Positions 42,059 to 51,534 of a DNA stretch of 64,000 nt are shown piece by piece. Both the position numbers and the translations under genes were made by a program. The DNA comes from Planctomycetota bacterium (GTDB lineage: Bacteria; Planctomycetota; Phycisphaerae; Phycisphaerales; UBA1924). The DNA is taken from positions 1 to 64,000 of the forward strand of contig JAGWZK010000006.1 of NCBI GenBank assembly GCA_018968885.1, given 5' to 3'. Within the stretch, counting starts at the first letter, position 1. Each line of letters opens with the position of its first letter. The notes beneath the pieces were generated by a model. The model did no database searches. It was given only the letters and a program-made list of their open reading frames with translations, and was not told where the DNA came from.

Positions 42059-42846
42059 GTGCAGCACCGTCCACGCTGATCCGCGCGTCCATGCATGATG
42101 AGGTGTGGCATATCACGCTGGCGCGGCCTCAGCAGCGCAACGCTTTGACACCGGAGATGATCGGTGATCTGCTCACAGCGTTGCGGGGGACTCCGGCGCA
42201 AGCGCGCGTGGTGTTGTTGGATGGTGAAGGCAAGGTCTTTTGCGCAGGGTTCGATCTGGAGCGGTGTCAGGGAGAAGCAGGCATCAACGTGGTGAAGCAA
42301 CTGCTGATCGGTCTGCATGAGTGCGTGCAGATGATGGCGCACCTGATGATTCCGGTCGTGGTGTGTGTTCAGGGTGCCGCGATCGCGGGCGGGTGTGCCC
42401 TGATCACCGAAGCCGATGCGGTGATCTCTCACTCTGAAGCGCAGTTTGGCTATCCGGCAGCGCGGCTGGGACTTTCGCCAGCGGTGTCAGCCCCCACTCT
42501 CGCCCAGCACATCGGCATGGGGCCGGCGCGGACGTTGCAGTTGGATGGAGGTTTGGTCAGTGGCAGCCGCGCGTTGGAGGTGAACCTGGTCACCCATCTG
42601 ACCGACCGCGAGGCGATTTCTGCGCTGGGGCTGTCGGTTGCTCAGGGATTTGCGAACAAGCCCCGTGAGGCCACGAGGTCGACGCGACAATTGGTCCAAT
42701 CACTGGCTCCGATGTTGAGCTCAAAGAGTGGTATGGGTCGAGGGGCATTGGAGGCGTCACTGGCCGGGGCGGGAACTCCTGAACAATTGACACTTTTGGC
42801 TCAGGCGTGGGCAGCAACCCGTCCAAAACCCTCCCAGAACATCTGA
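42055..42846 (+). CDS. Enoyl-CoA hydratase/isomerase family protein (1)
   Basis: The 263-residue crotonase-fold protein has 'WHITLARPQQRNALTPEMIGDLL', an oxyanion-hole stretch 'GEGKVFCAGFDLERCQG' and 'CVQGAAIAGGCALITEADAVISHSEAQFGYPAARLGLSP'. The first catalytic-Glu position (Glu144 region) is occupied by 'ARLGLSPAVSAPTLAQHIG', so the two-Glu hydratase pattern is not obvious; it may be an isomerase or another crotonase. The start overlaps the HMG-CoA lyase stop by four bases. Given that coupling, a methylglutaconyl-CoA hydratase-like role in leucine breakdown is attractive but is only inference. Confidence 0.87.
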   Translation: MSAAPSTLIRASMHDEVWHITLARPQQRNALTPEMIGDLLTALRGTPAQARVVLLDGEGKVFCAGFDLERCQGEAGINVVKQLLIGLHECVQMMAHLMIPVVVCVQGAAIAGGCALITEADAVISHSEAQFGYPAARLGLSPAVSAPTLAQHIGMGPARTLQLDGGLVSGSRALEVNLVTHLTDREAISALGLSVAQGFANKPREATRSTRQLVQSLAPMLSSKSGMGRGALEASLAGAGTPEQLTLLAQAWAATRPKPSQNI

Positions 42847-43116
42847 ATTCGCCATCTTGCCAGGCAATCTCTCATTCCACACAGATCATGTTTGCAGATT
42901 GGACGGTCACGGAACCCACGGTGACCGAATTGCGGATATATTGATGGCATGTCGGCCTCGACCTCGAGGGTCCGGGCGTCCCGAGCACGCGCACATGCGT
43001 GCCGGTGAACACAACGGAACACCCTGCCGCCAGATGGTGGCACGGGACAGGCGCGAAAAAGACCGGTTGCGCTGCTGGCCGACTGACCGGTTCAATGACT
43101 GCTGGAGATTTGTTCG

Positions 43117-46100
43117 ATGGCATCGAATCGACGCCGCGGCTTTCAATCCACGTTCGACGCGCGCACCCCTCGGAGCGTGTCTGCTTCTGCTGGTCGCTCG
43201 CAATCCTTGTCGCGCCTCACGGCAGCTGACATGACTCTTGACCAGTTGGAGCCGCGACAGATGCTGTCGTTCTCCGCGGCTGAGGTCGGCCCGGCGACGA
43301 TGCCGGCTGGCGCAGCAGTGGTGGAATGGGGGTCGGCGCGGGTAGCGGCGGTCACGAACAGCTACATCGTGACCTTCGACCGCCTGCTGGGCAAAGAAGG
43401 TGCGGTCGAGGCGACGAGGCAATTGACTCAGCGCCTCGGCGTGCAGGCGGATTCGATCAAGGCGATCGGGCGTGGCGGGTTTGCCTCGTTTACAGCTGAG
43501 GGCGTCACATTTGCCGCGGTGCGGCAGGTGTTGAACTCGGCGAACAGCATGATCGTGGGGATCGAGCCCAACTCTCTGTATCGCACTGAAGCAGTGCCGA
43601 ATGATCCGTTGTATCCGCAAGAGTGGCAGCTTTCGAACACTGGCCAGGATGTGCAGGGCGTCACCGGCACGGTGGGCGCGGACATCAGCGCTGAAGCAGC
43701 GTGGGATACCGCGGTGGGCTCGCGCAGCGTGATCATCGGTGTGATCGACACCGGTGTGCAGGTCAATCACCCGGACCTGGCAGCCAACATCTGGCGCAAC
43801 CCGGGGGAGATCGTCGGCAATGGCATCGATGACGATGGCAATGGATACATCGACGACATCACTGGCTATGACTTTGGTGAGTTGGACAACAACCCAGATG
43901 ACACGCAAGGGCACGGCACAGCTGTCGCTGGCACCATCGGCGCAGTGGGCAATAACGGAGTGGGTGTCACCGGTGTGGCGTGGAACGTGTCGATTCTGCC
44001 CCTGAAGATCGCCACGGCAACGGGCGGCCTCACTCTCGAAGCCATCGTCGCTTCGCACGATTACGTGACCGATCTGCGCAACCGCGGCATCAACGTGGTC
44101 GCGACCAACAATTCGTATGGCGCGTTTGCGCCCGCGTTTTATGCTGATCAGCCCGGCCCGGTGGCCGAGCGTCAGGCGATTCAGCGGTACATTGATTCGG
44201 GCGGCATCTTTGTGGCCGCCGCGGGTAACGATGGCGCGGATAACGACTCGACGACGCGCGCCTATCCGGCTTCGTACAACCTGCCGGGAATCATCTCGGT
44301 GGCGGCAACGGACAATCAGGATCAGTTGGCCGGGTTCTCGAACTACGGCGTGCAGAACGTCGACCTCGCTGCCCCGGGCGTGAATGTGCGCACGACGGCG
44401 ATCAACAGCAGCTACACCTACATCAGCGGCACAAGCTTTGCAAGCCCGATGGTGGCGGGTGCGGTGGCGATCCTCAAGACGGTCAAGCCAACGGCTTCGG
44501 CCTTTGACATTCGGCAGGTGCTGATTGATTCCTCGGATCAGTTGCCTGCGCTTCAGAATCGTGTCACCAGCGGCGGTCGCATCAACCTGGCTCGCGCGAT
44601 CGAGATTCTCAGTGTTGAAGGGCCGATTCTCCGCGCCATCAACCCCGGCCCGGTGACGACGCAGAATGATCCGGCGCTGGTGCACCCCAATGCGGCGGTG
44701 GCGTTCTCATTCAACAAGGCGATTGATGGCTCGCTGCTGTCGACTTCCGGCATCACCATGACGGGAGCGGGAAGCGATGGAGTCTTTGGCAATGGCGATG
44801 ATTTCAGCGTGCCGATTTCGTCGGTGACGCTGTCGGGCACTGACAGCACTGTGGTGAATGTCGGGCTGAATCTGTCCTCATTTGCGCTCAACCGTCTCCC
44901 AATTAGCAAGTATCGCTTTGTCCTGCAGCAAGGGAACTTCAAGGACACCACCGGCAATTTCCTCAATGGCAATCTTTCCGGCGGTGTGGCTGAGACGCAG
45001 GATTTTGAGATCGTGGCGGCATCGGGAGAGAATGAACCCAACGACACGCTGGGAACGGCGACACGCGTCAACTTCAACACATCGGGTCAGGCGACATTCA
45101 ACGGCATCACGCTGGGCAACGGCGCGTTTGCGGGTCTGGATGTGGATGTCTATCGCATCGACATGACGTCGGCTGGTCAGATTTCCGCTGAGGTCACCGC
45201 CAAGCGTCTGAGCGCTGGCAGCTCGCTGGATTCGTGGGTGCGTGTCTTCAACAACCGCGGCGAGCAGATCGCCTTCAACGACAACTACTACGGCAACGAT
45301 TCGTACGTCGATGTCTTTGTGAACACCGGCGGCGCGTATTACGTTGCGGTGAGTGGTTACGGCAATGCCAACTACACCCCCACTGTCGCAGGGAGCGGCA
45401 GCACCCAATCCAACGGCGAGTACAACATTCTGATCAGTGTGGTCCGCTCGGCCAGCGATCAGTTGACCGGCAACAGCACCTTCACCACCGCCAAGCCGAT
45501 TCCCCCGGCGGGCACGCAGGGGACGACGACGGATTCGATCGTCATCACCGACACGCGCCTGATTCTGGACGTCAATGTCCGCATCAATATCACGCACACC
45601 TTTACCAGCGATCTTCAGGTTTCCCTGATTGCTCCGGATAACACCGAGATTCTGCTGGTCAACCGACGCGGCGCGGATGGCGACAATTTCACCGCGACGC
45701 TACTGGATGATGAAGCACTGACTGCGATCAGCGCAGGTACAGCGCCGTTTGCTGGTTCGTATCGCCCAGACAACGCACTGGCCGGGTTTGATGGCAAGTC
45801 TGCCGCGGGAACCTGGACACTTCGCATCGTCGACACGCTGGCCAACAACGTGGGCACGCTGAATTCGTGGTCGATTGATTTCACGCTGGCCAACGACATC
45901 TTCGGTCCCTTTGAATCCAACGAGACCATTCCAACCGCCAAGAGCTTGCAGGGGATCAACGGCACTGGCTCAGCCACCGTCAATGCCAGCATCGGCGACG
46001 GCGGCTTTGGTCAGCGCGACCGCGACATCTTCAAGTTTGTCGCCGTTCAGGGAAGCACCCTGACTGCCAACGTGACCAGTGGCGGCAGTCTGAATTCGGC

Positions 46101-48630
46101 TCTGCGTCTGCTGGATGAGCAGGGACGCGAAATTCGCCTTTCTAATCCCGAGAATTCGCTCAACTCCGGCATCTTCGGCTATGTCTTCTCCACAGCCGGC
46201 ACCTACTACCTTGCCGTGATTGATTCCAATCTGATTGGTTTCAACCCCCTCATCGCTGGCAACGGCAATCTCTCCACCACCACCGGTTCCTACACGCTCA
46301 GCGTCGGGCTTTCTGCCGGCGTCTCCGACAGCTCACTCTCAGTCAACGGCACATACCTCTCTGCGGGCATGAGCACCGGCGGACTCTTCCTGGGGCCCAC
46401 CTCTCCCGGGGCAACTACCAACCGCGGCCTCTCTTACAACGGCACCGAGTTCCTGTTTGGCAACGTCACCGGCAACACCGCCGAGCGTTCATTCTTTGGA
46501 CTCACCGCCAGCGGCAATTCCTTCCGCAACAGCAGCAATACAGGTGGAGTCACCACTGAGCTTCCATTCTCGCTGACCGATCAATCCGATTCGCAGAACC
46601 GGCGAGTTTCGGCCAAGGGGAACTTCCGCCAGCTCTCTGTGGAAAAGACGTTCTCATACGGTGTCAATGACAAGTTCATCGCAGTTGATGTCTTCCTGGT
46701 GAACACTGGAACCACCGCTCTGATCGAGACCGCGTGGATGGAAGCAATGAACCCCGACATGGGTCTGAACTTCCTGGATATCGCCAGCACCAGCACCCGC
46801 AACGATGTGGATGGACGATACGTCTCTGCCAACGTTCGCAATAACACCTACCAGCAGGGTCTGACCATCGCCATGGGCACGGCCAATATTGACACCCGCG
46901 CTCGCGCCACGGTGGTCAGCAATCTTGAGGCCGCCGGTATTCGCGATGCTCAGCAGTTGATCGCACTGGCTCAGAATGATCCCAATGGCGCCAGCAGCGA
47001 TTCGTACATGGCGTTGACATTTGACTTGGGCACCATCGAAGCAGGTGCCAAGGCCAGCTTCCGTTACTTCATCTTCTTTGGTGACACTCCTGCAGAGGCA
47101 GCGGCGACCTTCAACACACTCAACCAGGGCACTGGCACCGGACACCTCACGATCAACACCGCCGCTCCGGCGAGCGAGTTGCTCTCCAACGGCACCAGCG
47201 TGCCTCAGCTGCCGTACCAGCTCTATTACCCTGAAGGATTTGCCAATCGCTTTATCTACGAGTTCATCCCCGTCTTCAATGCCAGCGATCAGCCCAACCG
47301 TGTCCTGCTCATCGCCCGCTTTGGCGCGGGTCAGGGTCTGACCGATGCGCAGCGCGATCTGGTCTTGGGCGACACCACCATTCAGCCGGGAGCTCGCGGC
47401 GGCTTCACCGTCAACACTCCCACCAGCGGGCTGCGTCTGATCGGCGCCGATGGCAACGGCAATGGCGGCACCTACGCCGGCAAGTCTTACGCCCTAGAGC
47501 TTCGTTCCGAGCGTCCGATCACAGCGACGTTCAGTCACTATGACACGTTCGGTCGCTCACCCGATAGCGAAAACAAGCCAACCATCGGTGAACCATTCTC
47601 CAGCCGCGTGAGCGACAACTGGACGTTTGGTCAGATCTTCAAGGGTGAAGGCGTCCGCGACTATCTGGTCTGGTACAACCCCACGAGCCAGAACATCAAG
47701 GTCAGCGTGGAGATCTATTCGCAGACGACAGGTCTGGTCACGGCCACTCCTCTCACGTATGACCTCAATGCGTACCGCCGCGGCGGAATTTCGATCCCCA
47801 CGCTGGACCTGAATCAGGATCCGAACGTGACCAATCTGCTGGCCGACGGCACCTATGGCGTGCGTGTCACGGCCCAGCGTCCGATCGTGGTTGCGGTCAG
47901 CCATTACATTGACAATCTCTCAGCGGCCGAGGGGTACGGCGGAACCCCAGGCAACGGTGCGACCAGCGGCGTTCTCCCCGATGGCCAGTTTGGTGTCAAC
48001 GGCACATCAGAAACCATCGGCATTCTCAACACGAATTCCTCCGCAGCAACCGTCACCCTCTCCTTCATCTTCGCCAATGGCAGCACCTATCGCCATTCGG
48101 TCACGGTCGGTGCTCGCAGTCAGGCCACCGTCGATGTGGGCTCACTCGTCGATTTCCCGTCCGGTCAGCCCTATTCGACACTCTTCAACAGCACTCTTCC
48201 TGTCGCGGTTGATCAGCTCTCCCTCGCATTCAATCAGGCCCTGGCCAGCGGCCCTGCCACCAACGCCTACACCCTCTGGGGCTTCGGCGAAGGGTTCCGT
48301 CCCCGCGATGGCGGTTCGCACCCCGGCGTCAAGGAATACCTCCGCCTCTACAACCCCAACCCCGGCACCGAAGTCGTCGAGGTCACGCTCGGCTTCGATC
48401 GTGGCCTGGGCTCGGAGACCTTCCGCTTCAACGTCGAATCGCGTCAGATTCTCGAGATCGATGTGCACACTCTGGTCACGGGCAGCCGCCGCAGCGTGAA
48501 CGCCTACTACGGCCTCACGGTCAAGGCCGCCAACCCGGTCGTGGCGTACTTCGGCCACTACGACTCCTTCTTCCCCGGTGCTTTCGGCTCCCTCGGCACC
48601 TCCTTCGGCCGCACCAGCATCGTCAGCTGA
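43117..48630 (+). CDS. Giant LEPR-XLL subtilase with P-domain and shared C-terminal module
   Basis: The 1837-residue exported serine protease begins after GGAG (43103-43106). It has LDQLEPRQML at residues 41-50, exactly as in the giant at 20190. The S8 domain has catalytic Asp211 (VIDTGVQVNHPD), His266 (GHGTAVAG) and Ser440 (SGTSFASPMVAGA), preceded by a prodomain-like region. After it come an Ig-like region (about 490-630), PPC domains (about 640-760 and 930-1070), a proprotein convertase P-domain between them (about 804-926), an unknown region of 300 residues, and from 1369 to the end the module shared with the 20190 protein (YYPEGFANRF... HYD repeats). It sits within a fatty/amino-acid catabolism region. 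Substrate unknown. Confidence 0.92.
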   Translation: MASNRRRGFQSTFDARTPRSVSASAGRSQSLSRLTAADMTLDQLEPRQMLSFSAAEVGPATMPAGAAVVEWGSARVAAVTNSYIVTFDRLLGKEGAVEATRQLTQRLGVQADSIKAIGRGGFASFTAEGVTFAAVRQVLNSANSMIVGIEPNSLYRTEAVPNDPLYPQEWQLSNTGQDVQGVTGTVGADISAEAAWDTAVGSRSVIIGVIDTGVQVNHPDLAANIWRNPGEIVGNGIDDDGNGYIDDITGYDFGELDNNPDDTQGHGTAVAGTIGAVGNNGVGVTGVAWNVSILPLKIATATGGLTLEAIVASHDYVTDLRNRGINVVATNNSYGAFAPAFYADQPGPVAERQAIQRYIDSGGIFVAAAGNDGADNDSTTRAYPASYNLPGIISVAATDNQDQLAGFSNYGVQNVDLAAPGVNVRTTAINSSYTYISGTSFASPMVAGAVAILKTVKPTASAFDIRQVLIDSSDQLPALQNRVTSGGRINLARAIEILSVEGPILRAINPGPVTTQNDPALVHPNAAVAFSFNKAIDGSLLSTSGITMTGAGSDGVFGNGDDFSVPISSVTLSGTDSTVVNVGLNLSSFALNRLPISKYRFVLQQGNFKDTTGNFLNGNLSGGVAETQDFEIVAASGENEPNDTLGTATRVNFNTSGQATFNGITLGNGAFAGLDVDVYRIDMTSAGQISAEVTAKRLSAGSSLDSWVRVFNNRGEQIAFNDNYYGNDSYVDVFVNTGGAYYVAVSGYGNANYTPTVAGSGSTQSNGEYNILISVVRSASDQLTGNSTFTTAKPIPPAGTQGTTTDSIVITDTRLILDVNVRINITHTFTSDLQVSLIAPDNTEILLVNRRGADGDNFTATLLDDEALTAISAGTAPFAGSYRPDNALAGFDGKSAAGTWTLRIVDTLANNVGTLNSWSIDFTLANDIFGPFESNETIPTAKSLQGINGTGSATVNASIGDGGFGQRDRDIFKFVAVQGSTLTANVTSGGSLNSALRLLDEQGREIRLSNPENSLNSGIFGYVFSTAGTYYLAVIDSNLIGFNPLIAGNGNLSTTTGSYTLSVGLSAGVSDSSLSVNGTYLSAGMSTGGLFLGPTSPGATTNRGLSYNGTEFLFGNVTGNTAERSFFGLTASGNSFRNSSNTGGVTTELPFSLTDQSDSQNRRVSAKGNFRQLSVEKTFSYGVNDKFIAVDVFLVNTGTTALIETAWMEAMNPDMGLNFLDIASTSTRNDVDGRYVSANVRNNTYQQGLTIAMGTANIDTRARATVVSNLEAAGIRDAQQLIALAQNDPNGASSDSYMALTFDLGTIEAGAKASFRYFIFFGDTPAEAAATFNTLNQGTGTGHLTINTAAPASELLSNGTSVPQLPYQLYYPEGFANRFIYEFIPVFNASDQPNRVLLIARFGAGQGLTDAQRDLVLGDTTIQPGARGGFTVNTPTSGLRLIGADGNGNGGTYAGKSYALELRSERPITATFSHYDTFGRSPDSENKPTIGEPFSSRVSDNWTFGQIFKGEGVRDYLVWYNPTSQNIKVSVEIYSQTTGLVTATPLTYDLNAYRRGGISIPTLDLNQDPNVTNLLADGTYGVRVTAQRPIVVAVSHYIDNLSAAEGYGGTPGNGATSGVLPDGQFGVNGTSETIGILNTNSSAATVTLSFIFANGSTYRHSVTVGARSQATVDVGSLVDFPSGQPYSTLFNSTLPVAVDQLSLAFNQALASGPATNAYTLWGFGEGFRPRDGGSHPGVKEYLRLYNPNPGTEVVEVTLGFDRGLGSETFRFNVESRQILEIDVHTLVTGSRRSVNAYYGLTVKAANPVVAYFGHYDSFFPGAFGSLGTSFGRTSIVS

Positions 48631-48652
48631 TCCGGTAATCGCTGCCTCAATC

Positions 48653-48690
48653 CAGGGCGTGGCCGTCAGGTCACGCCCTGTTTGTTTTTT
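48653..48690 (+). terminator. Rho-independent terminator after the giant subtilase
   Basis: CAGGGCGTG (48653-48661) pairs with CACGCCCTG (48672-48680) and is followed by TTTGTTTTTT, 22 bases after the stop codon. Confidence 0.9.
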
Positions 48691-48723
48691 CACCCCCCAC
48701 ACCCCGTCGCGCTAGCATGGAAC

Positions 48724-49470
48724 ATGCCGCAATTGGTCACACTCGAATCCTCCGAGCCTGTAGTGCGCCTCACGCTCAAACGCCCGGAGGCCCGCAACGC
48801 CCTCTCGATGGATCTGCTCTCTGAACTGCTGGCTGCACTCCATTCCCTCCGCACCACCCGCGCCCACATCCTCGTCCTCACCGGCGAGGGCAAATCCTTC
48901 TGCGCCGGCATGGACTTGAAGGCCGTGGTCGGCCACCCCGGTGACGCATTGAAGCTTCTCTCCACCTTGGCCGAGGTCACCTGCACGATGCGCAAACTGC
49001 CGATGGTCAGTATTGCCCGCGTGCAGGGCGCTGCCATCGGTGGCGGCTGCGGCCTGGCCTGCGTCTGCGATCTTGCCCTCACGCACGCCGATGCCAAGCT
49101 CGGTTATCCAGAGGTTGATCTGGGCGTGTGCCCCGCCGTGGTCGCACCCTGGCTGGTGAAGAAGATCGGCCCCGGCCCGGCCCGCCGCGTGCTCCTTTCC
49201 GGTGGCCTGATGAGCGGCACCGAAGCCCACCGCATCGGCATCGCCGACAGTGTGTATCCCGATGTTGCATCGCTCGATGCCGCCGTCGAAGAGACCGTCA
49301 GACGTCTTTCCGCCGGCGGGCCGCACGCGCTCCGCGCCACAAAGGAACTTCTCAATCAGCTCGACGGCTCACTGGATGATTCCGCCGTGCGGCAGGGTGC
49401 CGAGCTGTCGGCCCGCATCGTCAACCTTCCCGAAACCCAGGCCATCTTGAAGGCCAAGTTCGGCCTCTGA
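48724..49470 (+). CDS. Enoyl-CoA hydratase/isomerase family protein (2)
   Basis: The ATG at 48724 gives 248 residues of crotonase fold. 'VRLTLKRPEARNALSMDLLSELLAAL', oxyanion-hole segments 'GEGKSFCAGMDLKAVVG' and 'VQGAAIGGGCGLACVCDLALTHADAKLGYPEVDLGVCPAVVAPW'. The Glu in 'YPEVDLG' corresponds to a catalytic Glu of true hydratases, while the second lies near 'ARRVLLSGGLMSGTEAHRIGIADSVYP'. It is thus a reasonable methylglutaconyl-CoA or short-chain enoyl-CoA hydratase. Gene follows the subtilase terminator and precedes a further crotonase gene by 29 bases on the same strand, so the two form an operon. Confidence 0.89.
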   Translation: MPQLVTLESSEPVVRLTLKRPEARNALSMDLLSELLAALHSLRTTRAHILVLTGEGKSFCAGMDLKAVVGHPGDALKLLSTLAEVTCTMRKLPMVSIARVQGAAIGGGCGLACVCDLALTHADAKLGYPEVDLGVCPAVVAPWLVKKIGPGPARRVLLSGGLMSGTEAHRIGIADSVYPDVASLDAAVEETVRRLSAGGPHALRATKELLNQLDGSLDDSAVRQGAELSARIVNLPETQAILKAKFGL

Positions 49471-49499
49471 ACCCCACCACCATCAATCAGGACATTTAC

Positions 49500-50390
49500 A
49501 TGACCCCCACAACCATTGAACCCTTCGCCATCGACATGGATTCCGATGGCATCGCCACCGTGAAGCTCGATCAGCCGGGGCGTCCCGTCGTCGTCCTCGA
49601 TCATGATCTGCTGCGTCGCCTCGAAGCGACGCTGGCTGCTCTCCCTCGCGGCATCCGCGGCTTCATCCTCGCCAGCGCCAGCGAACGCGTCTTCGTTGCT
49701 GGTGCCGATCTCAAGACCATCACCGAGTGGTCAGATGATCAGCTTCATCGCTACCTGGCGTTCGGTTCCGAGGTCTATCTCACCCTCGCAACACTCCCCT
49801 GCCCCACCGTCGCCGCGATCAATGGTGCGGCTCTGGGCGGCGGGCTCGAACTCCCCATGCACTGCGATGGCATGATCGCCGCTCGCGCTGCCAAGCCGTA
49901 TCCCGTCGGCCTTCCCGAAGCTGGGCTCTGCATCTGTCCTGGCTGGGGTGGCACCAATCTGTTGCCCATGTGGGTGAAGGCAGAATCCATTCCTGATGCG
50001 ATTACGCGCACCTGCATCGGCAAACCCTACATGTTGGATGAAGCGATTGCCGCGGGTCTCTTTGATCAGGTCGTGGATTCCGCGGCCGATCTCATCCCCG
50101 CGTGCAAGGCATGGCTGAAATCGCGCCGGACTTCCGCTTCCAACTCACGCGAATTGTGGAACGGCCACACGGCATCCCGCGCGGCTGCCGTCAAGGCCTT
50201 GGACTCCATCCGCCACGAGCTCCCCGGCACCGATGAGAGCCGCGCCTGCGCTGCCGCACTCGATATCGGCCTCACGCAGGGGTACCTCGCGGCCCTTGCG
50301 TCTGAGCGTGATTCGCTGGTCAAACTTCGCCACACGCCTCGCGCCAAGGAAGCCCTTGCCAATTTCTTTGCTAAGTCGGCGAAGAAATAG
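49500..50390 (+). CDS. Enoyl-CoA hydratase/isomerase family protein (3), FadJ-like N-domain type
   Basis: The 296-residue protein is a crotonase-fold enzyme. 'GIATVKLDQPGRPVVVLDHDLLRRLEATLAAL' and 'FVAGADLKTITEW' are the CoA-binding and oxyanion-hole segments, and 'TVAAINGAALGGGLELPMHCDGMIAARAAKPYPVGLPEAGLCICPGWGGTNLLPMW' is the active-site region, with Glu in 'GLPEAG' and the GWGGT loop also seen in the hydratase half of FadB/FadJ. The C-terminal helices are longer than in simple hydratases, but no dehydrogenase domain follows, so it is not a multifunctional FadB. AGGA precedes the ATG. It ends 16 bases before the long hairpin region at 50390-50470. Confidence 0.87.
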   Translation: MTPTTIEPFAIDMDSDGIATVKLDQPGRPVVVLDHDLLRRLEATLAALPRGIRGFILASASERVFVAGADLKTITEWSDDQLHRYLAFGSEVYLTLATLPCPTVAAINGAALGGGLELPMHCDGMIAARAAKPYPVGLPEAGLCICPGWGGTNLLPMWVKAESIPDAITRTCIGKPYMLDEAIAAGLFDQVVDSAADLIPACKAWLKSRRTSASNSRELWNGHTASRAAAVKALDSIRHELPGTDESRACAAALDIGLTQGYLAALASERDSLVKLRHTPRAKEALANFFAKSAKK

Positions 50391-50470
50391 GCATCAGGCA
50401 TCGGAAAAATCAAAGAAGGCACTTCTTCCCCTGACGGAGTGCCTTTTGTCTTTCACTGCTGCCTGATGCC
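50390..50470 (+). terminator. Nested hairpin / terminator cassette
   Basis: GGCATCAGGCA (50390-50400) pairs perfectly with TGCCTGATGCC (50460-50470), and inside it AAGGCACT (50416-50423) pairs with AGTGCCTT (50438-50445), followed by TTGTC. It lies directly after the crotonase gene and before a converging gene. A related cassette lies at 63447-63509. Confidence 0.75.
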
Positions 50471-50474
50471 CCCG

Positions 50475-50494
50475 CCCTGAGCGAAGTCGAAGGG
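50475..50494. repeat. Palindromic 20-mer CCCTGAGCGAAGTCGAAGGG
   Basis: The exact sequence CCCTGAGCGAAGTCGAAGGG is an imperfect palindrome. I recall near-identical short palindromes as dispersed repeats in unrelated bacterial phyla. It lies between two convergent genes and next to the nested hairpin. Confidence 0.7.
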
Positions 50495-50505
50495 TGATGC
50501 CTTCC

Positions 50506-51480
50506 TCAATACTGCATGCACTGCTGAATCGCCTCGGCGATCTTCTTGGCATCGGGCAGGTAATCCAGCTCGAGCTTGTAGTACGGCATCACCGTGTCAA
50601 AGCCGGTGACACGCTGCACCGGGGCCTGCAGATGCAGGAAGCAATGCTCCTGGATCAGGGTCGCGATCTCGGCACCCATGCCCGCCGTCTTGGGGGCCTC
50701 GTGCACGATCACCACGCGACCCGTCTTCTCGACGCTCTGCATGATGATGTCGATGTCCAGGGGATAGATCGAACGCAGGTCGATCAATTCCGCCGAGATG
50801 TCTTCGGGCAACTGATCCAACGCTTCCAGGCACTGAAAGACCGATGCGCCCCACGACACGACCGTGATGTTCTCACCTTCGGTGACCACCTTGCCCTTGC
50901 CGATGGGGATCAGGTATTCCTCATCCGGGACCTCTTCGCGGTACGAGCGGTACACGCGCTTGGGCTCAAAGAAGATGACAGGATCGGGATCGCGGATCGC
51001 CGAAAGCAGCAGCCCCTTGGCGTCGTAGGGCGTGCAGGGCATGACAACCTTGAGCCCCGGCTGATGGGCGTAGATCGCCTCGGGGGAATCCGAGTGCAGT
51101 TCGGGGGCGTGAATGCCGCCGCCGACGGGGACGCGAACCGTCATGGGAATCGTCACCGCGCCGCGAGTGCGGGTGCGGAATCGCGCTGCGTGATTGCACA
51201 ACTGGTCGTATGCCGGACCGAGGAATCCTTCGAACTGAATCTCAGGAATCGGCCGCATGCCACCCATGGCCAGACCGATCGAAACGCCCATGATGCCGGA
51301 TTCGGCGAGGGGAGTGTCGACCACGCGATCCACACCATGCTTCTTCTGCAAACCTTCGGTCACGCGGAAGACGCCGCCGTTATTGCCCACATCTTCGCCC
51401 AGGCACATGACCCGCTTGTCGCGCGCCATCTCCTGATCGAGTGTCGAAGTGATTGCCTGAACCAGAGTCAATTGTGCCAT
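50506..51480 (-). CDS. 2-oxoacid dehydrogenase E1 component, beta subunit
   Basis: The 324-residue protein is the beta subunit of a thiamine-diphosphate E1 (pyruvate or branched-chain 2-oxoacid dehydrogenase). It starts 'MAQLTLVQAITSTLDQEMARDKRVMCLGEDVGNNGGVFRVTEGLQKKHGVDRVVDTPLAESGIMGVSIGLAM', contains the catalytic Glu in 'GLAMGGMRPIPEIQFEGFLGPAYDQLCNHAARFR' and ends 'VTGFDTVMPYYKLELDYLPDAKKI'. The alpha subunit gene lies 54 bases upstream on the same strand; E2 and E3 genes are not in this window. Given the HMG-CoA lyase, crotonase and acyl-CoA dehydrogenase genes nearby, a branched-chain 2-oxoacid dehydrogenase is my preferred reading. Confidence 0.93.
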   Translation of the reverse strand: MAQLTLVQAITSTLDQEMARDKRVMCLGEDVGNNGGVFRVTEGLQKKHGVDRVVDTPLAESGIMGVSIGLAMGGMRPIPEIQFEGFLGPAYDQLCNHAARFRTRTRGAVTIPMTVRVPVGGGIHAPELHSDSPEAIYAHQPGLKVVMPCTPYDAKGLLLSAIRDPDPVIFFEPKRVYRSYREEVPDEEYLIPIGKGKVVTEGENITVVSWGASVFQCLEALDQLPEDISAELIDLRSIYPLDIDIIMQSVEKTGRVVIVHEAPKTAGMGAEIATLIQEHCFLHLQAPVQRVTGFDTVMPYYKLELDYLPDAKKIAEAIQQCMQY

Positions 51481-51534
51481 GTTGAGTCATCCAAGTGCGA
51501 TGTGCTTATGTGTGTACGTTGAGAGCAAACCGAT

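Noticed and set aside
42907-44685. 592-codon minus-strand open frame
   Set aside because: Runs antisense through the subtilase catalytic domain and the upstream gap; Arg/His-rich product with no recognisable domain.
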